A DNA stretch of 64,000 nt from the NCBI RefSeq assembly GCF_000189635.1, contig NW_002476343.1, forward strand, positions 34,324 to 98,323, written 5' to 3'. The stretch comes from Tetrahymena thermophila SB210. Its lineage: Eukaryota; Ciliophora; Oligohymenophorea; Hymenostomatida; Tetrahymenidae. Shown in pieces: positions 48,595 through 60,834 of this stretch (its first letter is position 1; the number at the start of each line of letters is the position of its first letter). The translations under genes were made by a program, and so were the position numbers. The notes beneath the pieces are model-generated. The model made no database searches and was not told the DNA's origin. It was given only the letters and a program-made list of their open reading frames with translations.

Positions 48595-50940
48595 ATGTCT
48601 GGTAAATTTAAAATTGACGTTGCTCGTAGTCAAACACTCTCATATATCTCTTCATTCGCTGGTGCAGAAAGCAATAACGTTGAGGATGAGCAAAAGAATA
48701 AGAATAAACTAGCTCAATCAGATAATTATCACATTGGATCAAAACCTCATGACTTTTTGCTAAACATACCTAACAGCAAAAGGGTTGACTCTCTGAGGTA
48801 ATTTAATTATTTTATATACCACTTCAATATTAAACAAACATAAAATGAAACTTTAAATGATCGTTTGATTGATTTTTTTCATTCATAAAAAATAAATTTT
48901 AATTCTAATTTATTTATATAAAATGTTTGAAGATTGTCTCCTTTCCAAGCGAAGGCTTTAAGCAACAAGTTAAAAAATTTGGACATTGTTATAAATGCAA
49001 GCAGTGAGTATGACTTAGATAAAGACTCAATTGTTTAGAGCAGAGAATCCCTCGAGCAAGATGCTGCCATTAATTAAAATGCTAAATAGAATTACAAGGA
49101 AAGTGCTTTTAAGCAAAATTTCAATTAAAATCTTAAGAAACACCTTTAATCTTCGCTTTTTAGTGCAAATTAATTAGAAAACAGCTCTAATGTGACAGGA
49201 ATCCCAGCCAATCTTGCTGTTAGCTAAGACTAAGGAGAAAATCGTTTCAGCTAGATCATGAGTATGCTAAAGGTTCCAGAAAATCAAAATGGACTTGATG
49301 GATCTTAATATGGAAGTATATATTCTAGCAAGCAACTTAAAGCCTCAAACGCTTTTAAAGAAAAAGACTGCTCTATTATATACAATAGCTGTCAAATAAA
49401 TATTAGCTGTAGTCTCTCTGTGTAATTACTCAATCAATCAAAGAAGTTGTAGTAAAAATAATAATCTTAAAATCTCCAAAAAAAAAATAGTCTTGCTGAA
49501 GAAGATGAGGAAAACTCTTCTATGCTATTTTCAAATCCTAAGTACAATAAAGACTAAATCTCTTCACCGGATGTTGAGAAGCAAATTATCAAAGAATACA
49601 CTTAAAGTACCATCTCTAAAATAATGTATTTAGATTCCAAGACAAATGAATTAGAATCCCTAGAAAATTAAGATGTCAAACTCTCGAAAAAAATAGCTAA
49701 GTATGTAACTAATAGACTGAGATTGGTTAAGCGTGCTCCTTTTAGTTCCATTTAGCTCTCCGACTAATTATGTACATCTTCAACTATTTCATAAAGTAAT
49801 TTTGCTAAGAGTAATGGTATAAGTATGAATCATAGATTTATGTCTAATCAGGACTATTAGACATTCCACAGTAATCAACCATCTATTGTTAAAAGAAACC
49901 CACACTATATTTCTAAGATACATTTGGACATTGACTGCCTAATTCAGAGAGACATCTGCTTAACTTCAGAAGAATTTTATACTTTTGTTCTTCCTCTTGA
50001 TGCCCATTTCCCTAACGTTATAATGACAGGAACACTTACTGGTAAAATTTTACTATTTTAGCTCTGCAAAGATTAACAAAGAAAGAAATACGTTCAGAAA
50101 CTATCCAAATAAATTTTCCCTAAATCAAGTGAAGAAAGGTAGGTTTATCCAACTTGTGCTGCCTAGTTTAAATCTAACTTTTACATAGGTGGTAGTGATG
50201 GCTCTGTTTACCTATTTGACTTCAAGAAGAAAGAAGTTGTGAGCATCCTTGAAAATTAGTGCTCAGTTATTCCTGATAACTGCAATCTTGAATGCAGTGT
50301 TGCTTTTGGACTATCTCTAGGACTAGAATAGAATGAAGAAAATGAAGAAAAAAATAAAACTGCTTTTTCTGTTAAAAATTTGAAAGCTACATCAAAAAAA
50401 TTAATTTTTGGAAGAAATGATGGAATGGTTATTGTGGTTGACTCGTAAAATTTAAACGAAATAATATTCTAAAAGAGATTTGAAGGATTAGTCAAGTGTG
50501 ATTTCTCATGTGGCAATGAAGACAATATTATTGTGCTCACCGATGAAAAACTTGAGGTCATTCACACAACAAAAGAAAAAGTAATTTTTAAAATGAAGTC
50601 AAGTGTGCAAGAACAAATGAATTTCGCTGACTTTTAAGTAAATTCAGTGACTAAAGAAATAATTGTGTTGTAGAACAATCAGATGATATAAACATCTAAA
50701 ATTTAAATACTAAGAAATTCATCCTCTAGAATAAGAACAGTTGAAACCATAAAAATTGAAAATTTGATAATTTCTATTGCACTTGATAAATAGATGGAAA
50801 ATATGTTTTGCATCTCATAGACCGAGATATGTATTTGGAATATCTTTAATTAAAAAGAATTTTAACAAATCCAGTAATCCATTTTAGAAAAGGTGCAAGA
50901 TCCTGAAGATATTTTGACTACCAATGACTCTTGCTATTGA
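48595..50940 (+). CDS. WD40-like protein with long disordered N-terminus, 736 aa
   Basis: Exons 48595-48797 and 48933-50940 (TGA) are joined over a 135-nt intron. Residues 1-400 are Ser/Asn/Gln-rich and acidic-basic, probably disordered (ESSLEQD-type segments, QKNSLAEEDEENSS). From about residue 430 a beta-propeller follows: NVIMTGTLTGKILLFQL, SNFYIGGSDGSVYLFDF, KLIFGRNDGMVIVVDS, ENMFCISQTEICIWNIF. The blades have GG/D...S pattern and WD-like ends. The protein ends soon after the last blade (TTNDSCY). It is probably a scaffold. Some dynein intermediate-chain or ciliary proteins have this layout, but no diagnostic motif is seen. The start MSGKFKIDVARS has a good AAAA-type context (ACC before ATG). 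Confidence 0.87.
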
Positions 50941-51484
50941 TTATTTTCTCATTTTCATCTATAAAATTAAAGAACTTATTTCATTTAATTTGTTAATCGC
51001 TAAATAATTTCAAGAAGAAGAGATAAAAAAACAAAACTCTAATCAAATCTAAAACTTATTGTTTGATTAATTTTAACTTATTTAGTTAGTAACATGATAT
51101 TTTAGCCTTATTAATAATGAACACCTGTAAATCAATTTGATTTCTAATCCTTCCTTATATTGTAAAAACTATATATAAATTATATGTGTTAGATTGTTTA
51201 ATTTTTATTTCTAATTCTAATATCTTCCCTTCTACAACATAAAAAACTATTATTCCTCCTTTCAAGGCTTCTAAAATTCGATATTTAATTTCTCAAAAAA
51301 ATATTATTTTTAAATATAAACAATTCTTGATTTTTAGAACCCTTAAATTATTTGCTTATTTGTATAAAAACAAGTAAAAATTATTTGTAATAAATGAAGT
51401 TGGTAATTTATAATAAAATACAATTGAATATATAAATATGTATGCTTGTATCTACCTTAAGATTTTGTAAAAACTAGTTCACTT
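50941..51484. other. Intergenic DNA between convergent genes
   Basis: AT-rich 3' flanks; no feature seen. Confidence 0.6.
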
Positions 51485-52380
51485 TCACTTTGTTTGTTAA
51501 TTTCTCTTTTTAAGTTCTTGAGCTAAAAAGACTAAAGGATTAAAGACATGAAAAGATTGATTACGTTGGTAGCTGTCTCTCTAAATAATATCCATTCAAA
51601 ATTCAAAATTATAAATAAATTTGAATTATAAAAATTAATAAAATTGATATTAATTACTCTTATGTACTCATCTGGATCTGTACCATTATCAGAAGAAGCT
51701 TCAGAAAATCTATCAATTCTTTTAAATTTATTTTAAGATTTAGAAGATTCCTCTCCTTCCGCTTGATTGTTCCTGCCATTTATATTATTCTACTATTCTA
51801 TCACTTAATCTTCATAATATTGCTTTTACTATGATTTTATATATTCATTTAATTGCTCTTATCTGCTAGTTCTTCTATTTGAATCCTATTAACTTCTATC
51901 TGTTTTAATGTGTTCCATTTCATTCTTGTGCAAATTTTCAAAATTTTTAATCTTTTGATCTACTTTTTTCTTTTCATCATCTGAGCTTTAATCATAATCA
52001 GAGCCTTTTTAAAAATAAATATTCTTAAACTTGCTTTATTTTTGCTAAAAATAATAATAATTTATCTTCCATATTAATTTATATAAAACACATTTTACCT
52101 TATTCTTATTATCCTTTTTTAATTAAATCTTCTCTTTCTTGAAGAAGAGATTCATACTCTTCCCTCCTTTGAGCTCTATACTAATCTAAATGTTCTCCAG
52201 ATTCCATCAAGTACTATACAAGCTATTATTATTTAAATTATTGAAGTATTGTGATTTCTTATATCTATTGTTATTAAGCTTACATACATACAAAAATGAT
52301 TCCTTTAGCTTTGGATAAACCTTTTCTTACAAATAAATAATCTCGTCTATCTCAATATCTTCAGGTAACTTCCAATTCAT
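51485..52380 (-). CDS. Small hydrophilic protein of unknown function, 219 aa
   Basis: Four exons, 52380-52288, 52222-52099, 52004-51658 and 51580-51485 (TGA); the phases (93, 124, 347, 96 nt) sum to a full frame. The N-terminal 75 residues look folded and helical (MNWKLPEDIEIDEIIYLQ, LVQYLMESGEHLDQYRAQ, YESLLQEREDLIKKG). The remainder is Lys/Gln/Asp-rich and probably disordered, and it ends NPLVFLAQELKKRNQQTK. I recognise no family. The conserved-looking N-terminal helix pair could be a protein-interaction module. Confidence 0.75.
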
Positions 52381-53749
52381 TGTTGATTATAATGATTTTT
52401 GCTTTTAAAAGAGAAATATGCTAATTATTTTAAATGTATTTTAATTTTTCTTAAAAGTCTTAGTTTATTATACAAACAAATAATTAATTGTGAGGCTAAG
52501 AAGTAAATAAGAAAATTAAATATCTATTCATAACAAGAAAAATATATTTAACATACTCTAAACAAAAATCACTAATTTATTTATCTTTGATATCCATCCA
52601 TACAGCCATAAGTTATAAGTAGACTTTAAAGACTAAGTAAGCATTAGCATTTCAGAATTTTAAATAGAATTTAAATATTTTTAAAATCTAAACTTTATAA
52701 TAATTTTCTAAATAAGATAATTCCTGTTTAACTCACTTATATATCATTAAAAATGATTTTTTAAATTATAGTAGGATCAGACTATTGGCATAACATTTAA
52801 ATATTTTATAGATTTATATAAAATTTGAATTCCCAAATAGTAAACATCATTATATTGTTATTTTAAATTATGAAAAAAACAGAAAAGCTATTTAATATAA
52901 TTAATTTAAATAAAAAAATCATAAACAACTGACATTTTTTAACAAATTGCTTTAACTTATTTGAGTTGATTAGATTAATATATATAAAAAAGCAAATTCT
53001 AATTTGTTTGTATCAATCACTCCTGTATACTTTAGAATATACAGTCTAGTTTTTTCATTTTGACTGGCATATAGTTATATTGATATTTTGTATAGAATTA
53101 TAGTATAATAAAACTTTATAAAATTAATATCTTCTTGATTAATGTTTTATAACAATTTAATTACAGTGTTTTCATTAGTATTTTTAATTACTGTAATGCT
53201 TAGATAAGAATCTGACAGAAATCCAATATGTAGATTTTTAACAAAATATTAATTCCTCGTTAAAACATTACATCTTTTTAAATAAGAAGCATCCTATGTT
53301 AGAATAATTACAGAGTATTAGAAATTAATTATTTATTTTTAAATTAAATATTACAGTAAACAAAAAATTATTAAAAAAATATAATTTAATTTAATCCTAA
53401 AAATGCTTTATTATGAGACAAAATAATATTAAATAATCCTTGAATTACTTGCACTTAAAATGTAATAAATATTTAAGCTTGTTACATTTGACTATAACTA
53501 ATAAATAATATCAAAAAGCGAAAAGAAATTTTAATATAATGTTTAGAGGTAATTTTTGGATTTCAATAAATAGAAAGTAAAGATAGATAGATATAATATT
53601 TTGAGGAGAAAAAAATTAAATTTATAATTAGTTTATGGATAATTATTTATTTATTAAAGTTTGTTTGTATTTTTTTGTTGCTTTATTATACTTTGATAAT
53701 CTTTGAATTATTAATTACATATAAATAATTAATATTTCTTCTTCACAAA
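52381..53749. other. Intergenic DNA between divergent genes
   Basis: AT-rich; no gene supported. By position it contains both promoters. Confidence 0.6.
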
Positions 53750-56700
53750 ATGTAGTCAAATAATACTGATATTAATTCTATCTAATTTACTTAGCAACTA
53801 CAAACTACTCCTTAAAGGATAGATACAGATATCTTTTCAAAATAAGAATTTAGTGAAATCGTTGATGAAGAGCCTTTTAGCTAGGCACCTAAAGTTTTAT
53901 AGTCTGTCTCTTCAAAGAAAGTTAGAAAAGTGGTGAACACAAGTCCTCAAAAGGTCGATGCCATTAGCCAATTGAATTTAATTTCTAACAACATTATCGA
54001 CTAAGATATCGAAAATAAAAGTGGGTTTATACCTATCTTTTTACATAAAAGTGCTAAGTCTAAAAGCTCAAATAAAAATTTGCTCTGCTCCTAAATAAAT
54101 ATAGGAAATGCATCAATGATTAGCGAGTAGGATAAAAGTTAAGTTGGATTAACTTTAATGACTGAAGAGTAACCTCTTTAGCCTTAGTAGCAAAATCAAG
54201 CATTATATATTTAAAATTAGTTAGGATAAAGCAGACATTAAGGATTAAATCTTTACCAAATGAGAGAGAAACAAAATATAAAACTTTCAAATAAATTAGA
54301 TGAGAATAAGGATGAATAAACTCCTTATGATAAATACATACAGACAAGTATTTAGATGGGGATTATAGATGATGATAATAATTATGCTTTGAAAAATAAA
54401 TAGTAAATGAATTAATAAGGCAATTAACAATAAACCAATAATAAATAATAATAAAATGTAAATGAGCAAACAGCAGGAAAAATGACAAAATACAATTAAC
54501 TTCTTAAAGATTTTGTTTAAAAGAAAAAGTAGAAAGAAATAAAGTAGTAAAACTCAAAACTGTCTGTTATTAACTAAGAAAGCAATCAAGATTAATCAAA
54601 TATTTTGAAATCAACAAATGTAAAGGTCAAAAATCTAGTTTAAAAAGCTGTAATGCAATGGAAAGAGTATTCAAGTTCATGGGTTTAGCAATAGCTTAGT
54701 GAAAATGCATATAAAATAGTTAATGACAAAGCATATTTGACTGAGTAGTAGCTGCTAGAGTCTGAGAATTTTAATTCAAGTTTGATTTCAAAAACTAGAA
54801 AGCGATTTAACAGAAGAGTGGCAACGTTATATAAACAAAATAAAATGAAAGTAAAGAATTGCTTATTTGAGATAGTTCAAAAGTGGAAATCTATTAAAAC
54901 TATTGAACCAAGTAGTACAATCCTTCTCTATTGGGATATTATCCATATACTTTGCATAATCTTCAATATTTATTATATTATAATTGAATGGGTTACTGAA
55001 ATTAACTTCAAGTCAAATTATGGTCTTCCTTGGATTATATCGATCCTCATCAGTTTAGCTATCTTTGGCATAGACATGGTTTTAAATTTTCATAAAGGAT
55101 TCTATTATGAAGGGGTTTGTATTTACGATAAGTGGAAAATAGCCAAATTTTACATGACCAAAAATTTCTTTTTTGATATGTGTGCAATAATACCGTTAAT
55201 AGTCAGTATTTAAGAATACAGTGGTTATATAAAGATTTTAGCTGTATTGATTTTATTTAAGCTCCAAACTGTTATTTATATCTTATCAAAATATAAAGAC
55301 TTATACTCTACATTATCTTCTAACTACTATACCTCTCCTATTATTTACTTAATCAAGCTAGCACTAACTATTCTCTTTGTTGCTCACATCTTTTCCTCTT
55401 TCTTTTTAGGTATAAAATATTATTTAACTATTTTATTTTATGCTTTTCATCATTTATAAATAAATCAATGAATGAATGATTCATTGTTTAAAAATATGAA
55501 ATAGCTATTTTCTTTTGATAATTTATAATAACATTTTTGATATTTTATATAGTTATTTTGTTAAATATTTTTTTTTCAATTTTAGGACTGGCGATTCATA
55601 TTGAAAAAAATTAGACATATGATACGACTTGGATTATGCAAAGAGGACTTTAATAATAGTCATGGCTAATTTAGTATATATTTTCTTTTTATTGGGCTGT
55701 GTGCACTATGACAACTGTTGGATATGGAGATATCACTCCTCAGAATCCCATGGAAGCTGGATATGTCATAGTGACGATGTTTCTTGCTTGTGGATTTTTT
55801 GGATATACCTTTAACACAATTGGATCTATGGTCTAAGAAATATAAAATAGGAGTAAAGAATTTAATGAAGTAATATTTTATTTGCTTGGTTAAAATGATT
55901 TATATTTGTTAATAATTATTTATTTAGTAAATGAAGGTGGTTAATGTTTTCTTGCAAAATAACTCTGTTTCTAACGACCTCAAACTTCGAATTAGGAAAT
56001 ATTTTGAATTCAAAAGAAGCTCAAATAGAACAGAAATTTCTAAAAATTAAGAAAATGAAATATTGGAATAATTAGATGAAGAACTAAAAGATTTAGTTAT
56101 TTCTGAAATAGGAGTGCAAAGATACAAATAAATTAAGGATATAACTTAAATATTTGAGCCTTTCAGTGATAAAATGAAAAAATAGCTACATGAAATCACT
56201 GAAGAAATCATAATTAGAGGAGAAGAATCTAAATATTCTATTATATAAGCAGGTCAAATTGAGGATTTCTATGATTTTTACATTATTTTGAATGGTAAAG
56301 CGAATATCTACATGAAAGAAGATTAAGGATACCCAAACGAAGTATCATCAGTAGGAGGCTTTTTTGACGCAGCTAAGAGTGAAATGATGAATTAGGATAA
56401 GAAAGAAAATAAAAAACAATAAATTCCTTAACCTGTTTATGTCTTGCAAAGCAAATCATTTTTTGGAGAGACATCTTTTTTTACAAGTAAATTGTTTTAA
56501 AAATTATTGTTTTAATTAATTTTCTATTTTAAAAATAATCAATAACAGATTAACCTCGAAAGTTTACAATAAAGTGTGATAAAAATACAAAACTTTTGAG
56601 GATTTCTTAGAAACTCTTTTTGGATCTAGTTAGATAGAATGAAGAAGATTACGAAACTTTTTGTTAAATGAGAGATGATATGATTTTAAATTAGAATTTT

Positions 56701-57408
56701 AGCTAAATAGGATCAACTTGCTTGGCTTGTAATAAATAAGGACATGATATTGTTAGATGTAAGTATATACACTATAATATTGACAAGTATTCATTTATGT
56801 AAAGAAAATTACTGTCAGAGAAATATGAAAATGAGAATTAAAAAAATGAAAATATTTCGTTCAAAAGAAAGAGAAATAAAAAATATAAATATTATTAATT
56901 TTTGAATTATAATAATTCTATAACTGACAAAACGCCAAATTAGAAGACATAAACTCCTCTCTCTAAAAAGTCACTTAAATCAACATCTTTTAAATAAATA
57001 CCAGTTTTGCTTACAATCATGTCAAATAATGAGGAAAAAAATGATACTAGAGAATATTAAAATCTAGATTAATCAGACCAAATGCAAGAATTTAAATATT
57101 ATTTTCCTGAATCAAACTTTTCTTGTGTTTTATTGAAAATATTGATCTTTAATTTCAAAAAACAAAAGAAAAAAGAATATTTATGCTAATAAAGCGATAT
57201 ATCTTCTGTTCTTAAGTAAATAAACAACAAACAATCTACTTTTAGTGTTTTTAGTAACAATTTTAATACCAAAAAATTTAGTAATCTAAATATAAATAAC
57301 AATAGCAATAATATCAACTAAGGCTTAAACTAACCTAAGAAAAAGTTTAAATCGATAAGAGAAATAGTTGAAGCACTAAAAAACAATCTTAAAAGTTAAT
57401 AATAATGA
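53750..57408 (+). CDS. Cyclic-nucleotide-binding-domain K+ channel, 1,120 aa
   Basis: Exons 53750-55409, 55586-55869, 55928-56486 and 56549-57408 (TGA) keep frame. A 380-residue Gln/Ser/Lys-rich cytoplasmic N-terminus precedes S1 (WDIIHILCIIFNIYYIIIEW), S2 (IISILISLAIFGIDMVLNF), S3 (FFDMCAIIPLIV), an S4-like helix with Lys but no Arg (YIKILAVLILFKLQTVIYIL) and S5 (LALTILFVAHIFSSFFLG). The pore carries TMTTVGYGDITP with the K+ selectivity filter at about residues 597-602. S6 and a C-linker follow, then a cyclic-nucleotide-binding fold (about 735-930; GGFFDAA, FFGETSFFT, LLRISQKLFLDL). After it comes a C-x2-C-x4-H-x4-C zinc-knuckle motif (CLACNKQGHDIVRC) and a disordered tail. The phosphate-cassette Arg typical of cAMP binding is not evident. 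Probably in ciliary or plasma membrane. Confidence 0.93.
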
Positions 57409-58009
57409 TAATTATAAAATATTTTAAAATTTCTTACTCTATTTAAATTTAGAACTTTTATATTAAGATTTTGGTTTAATATTGACTGATAAATCTAATA
57501 GAATCTCAATTAATTAAAATTTGAGTGTATTTATATAATTATATATTTCTTTTTTTATTAAATTGTAAAATACTTTTGTTAGAATTTATAATGTATTTCT
57601 TCTTCTTCATTTGGGTTTATTAAATATTTAAATCTAAAAAAATATATAGATTTTATTAAAAATATTCAGAAGCTACCCAGTGTCAAGAAAATATTTATTA
57701 TAACTTTTATTGGTGTATTCATCTTTCTAATTTTTTCTGCTTTTAAATATGTATTTTTCTTATTTAGTAATACTGTTTATCCTATATGAAAATAACTTTT
57801 GAAAAGCATTTAAATTTAATATAAGGAAAAGAAATAAAAAATTAAATATTTATTTTTGGTGAATTTAGTAAAAATATTTTTTAAGACAATTATTTTGAAA
57901 AAAATTATTAGCTGAAGAATAATATACTCCTAGAAAGAAAGAAATTACAACGCTCTTTTGGAACACATAAATTTACTTTAAAAAATGGAATATATTAATT
58001 TTTTTATTA
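57409..58009. other. Intergenic DNA between convergent genes
   Basis: AT-rich; no feature seen. Confidence 0.6.
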
Positions 58010-58411
58010 TCACAATAGTAAAGCTATAAGAGATAATAATAAAGCAAAAACTAATAAAGTAGAATTGCTTGTGCATACCCAACTGTTACTAACAGTGGCA
58101 CCTTTGCATGAATTGCTGCAACTAGAGCCATAGAAGTATTATCCATCAGGAACACTAGAACCAGAGACACCATTACAAGATTAGCAAATCCATCCATTAA
58201 GACTAGCAGGTTTAGTAGAACAATCGGTGAATTTACAGTTACCATTATTAGAAGAGTCGTATGTGAATAAAGCTTAACTAGTAGCGTCACCACAATTGCT
58301 GCAGTTTGAACTAGCAGTAACAGCACAAGCTACTCCATTACCAGTAGAAACAGCTTAAACAGAAACAACAGAAACAGAAAGGATCAAAGCAAAAGCAGTA
58401 AATTTGTTCAT
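58010..58411 (-). CDS. Small Cys-rich, GPI-type surface protein, 133 aa
   Basis: Single exon from ATG at 58411 to TGA. The N-terminal MNKFTAFALILSVSVVSVQA is a clear signal peptide. The mature part has ten Cys, mostly in CxxC/CxxxC pairs (NCSNCG, ICQSCNG, SCSNSC), Ser/Thr/Gly-rich between. The last 16 residues (STLLVFALLLSLIALLL) are hydrophobic and directly terminal, as in GPI-anchor signals. This is the layout of Tetrahymena immobilisation-antigen-like proteins, though it is far shorter than the classic antigens. It is expected on the cell or ciliary surface. Codon use is strongly biased (many GCT, TCT, GGT), which suggests high expression. Confidence 0.88.
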
Positions 58412-60834
58412 TTTTTAGTTTTATTTTTCGTATTTTAATTTTCTTAAATAAAAAATGATTATATTTGCATCTGTTTAATATAATTTAAATAAAAGTTTTC
58501 TTTCTGAATGAAATTACAACGAATAATTACAGATAATTAGCTTATTTTCAGAGTAATTTAAAGAATGAAGTAAGTAATTAAAGTATTTTTTTTGTGGCTT
58601 TTGGGTTAACAGTTTGAATTATTGAAATATATTTTTTATTCATCATTTCATAAAAAAGATAGAGTTTACTATTTAATTAATTTTCTGATTAATTAGGATG
58701 ATTAGAGCCAATTTTAAAATTTGGCAAAGTAAATCTGAATACTTAGATTAAAATAATATTGCTTATAATATCCTTATCTGAACTCACTACTAAAAGAATC
58801 AAAATAAGAATATACAATTAATATAACATTAATTAGTCGTACTTTATATAAGTAAATATTATTTTGAAAAATTAACCATTATATTCAAGTAGCATTTTTA
58901 AAAAGATTTTTTAGTATTAAAAAATAGAAAAAATGTTAAATTTGTTCATAACACTAAAATAGAAAATTTATTTTAATCTTCTCAATAGATTCAATAATTT
59001 TATTTTTAAGTATTCAATTAAGAAAAAAAAAAAATAGACTAATTTGAATAATCTTAGACTTTTACTGTGGTATTTTTTTCTTTCTATTTTAATTTAGATT
59101 ACATTGATTTTTAACAAACTATTGGAAAAAGTAAATATTGATTTTAAAAAGCACCAGATTAATTAAATTGTAAATCAAAATTTATTAAAGCAATCACATA
59201 CTGTAAGCTTTAAAAATATATAGAGAGATTGATTTTAATTAAAAGATACTAACTCATTTAATACTCAAAATAAGTAGATAGATAAATAAATTCATTACTG
59301 AAGAATCATAAAGAAAAAATTTATTTGCTTTTAACAATGAGGTGTTAGTTGAAGGGTAACCAAAAAAATATTTGCATTGGCAATTAATATATTCAGTGAA
59401 CAAAAAATTCTTATTAGCAAATCTTGTTTAAAAAAAATATAATTAATTAATTGGATACATGAAATTAATTATTTGATTTAAAGCGTGAAAAAAAATCAAA
59501 TATTTTTTTAGATTAGAAATGATTAGTTCTTACTCATAATTAATTACATTTTTGAAAAAGAAATAAATTAAAGATTATTATCCTGTTAATGATATTTGAT
59601 TTTCTTAAAAAATCATAAAGAAAAGCAGAATATTAGTTTTTATATGAATCAAAACTTTGAAAAGTGTAATTAGAATTTTTTTATTTATATTTTAATATCA
59701 GCTTATTTAAATAGAATTTTGTAAAATATTTGTTTGTTTTAAACAAATTTCTAATTTCAATTTATCATTTTAAATTGTCTATCTAAAAATAAAAAAACTT
59801 ATTTTACTTTGTTTAAATTTATGATTCTTAAAATTTCTTTGAAAAAATAAATAAATTATTTTATTATTAATAAAATAGAATGAAAAATTTTTTTAATTTT
59901 CAAATTCATTAAAATACAAACATTATTTGAATAAATTTTGATCAAGTTGAATTTTCTGAAAATAATTTAAATTATGATGTTTAAGTGAAGACATATAGCA
60001 GCACTTAAATTTATACGCTTGCAAGGTTATTGATATTTTGACTTGATATGAAGTTAGGAGTAAATTATTTAATTATTTGAATAATTTAAATTATTAGTAG
60101 AATTTAATCTAATTAGTTTGCAATTATACAAATATTTGTAAAAAAACACCTAATAATATGTTTTTGTTATTTTATAAAAAAAAAAAAAAATTATTAAACA
60201 AATTGAATTGTTTGTTTTATTTATTCTTGTTTGGTTTTTTTAGTCACTTAATTAATTTCATTATCTATTATTTTGAAAAATATTCATAAATTTAATGCTA
60301 AAATTTAAAAAAAGAATAAAAATAATTTGGTATTTTAAAATACTGGAAAGATTCTATAGATGAATTTTAATAATATTTAAAAATTTAAATCATAAATTAA
60401 TTTTTTAAACTGATTCTTAACATTTTTAGTAAATTTTTGATTGATTTTCATTAAAATCACTAAAATTTATAAAATTTTTACTTATTTTATTTAATTTTTT
60501 TCATTAACTAAAATTTGCTTTAATTTTTAAGTTGGTTTTTGTTTCAGTAAAATCTGTAAGAGTTATTTATTTTCAATATAAGCAAAGTTATTAAATTTTA
60601 GAAAGAATAATCTTACTAAATGTAGCTATAAATAGAAATAATTATTAAATCTTAGACAGTATATTTGAAATAATTTCTAATTTTAGAAATTTTTTGTCTG
60701 ATAAAAATATATATTTAGTAATATTTATTATGATAAGTAGCAAATAAATTTTTAATATCATTTGATTTATTTATCCGCTTCTTTATCTATCCACAAATAA
60801 ATTAATTAAAAAAGAAAAACAAAATTTTAAAAGT
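58412..60834. other. Long intergenic region between divergent surface-protein genes
   Basis: Very AT-rich; no gene or RNA supported. Contains a 15-bp A-run at 60176-60190 and short local palindromes only. Confidence 0.6.

Noticed and set aside
58051-58326. 91-aa hydrophobic minus-strand frame
   Set aside because: Shadow frame inside the GPI-type protein gene; the true frame has the signal peptide, Cys pairs and TGA stop.
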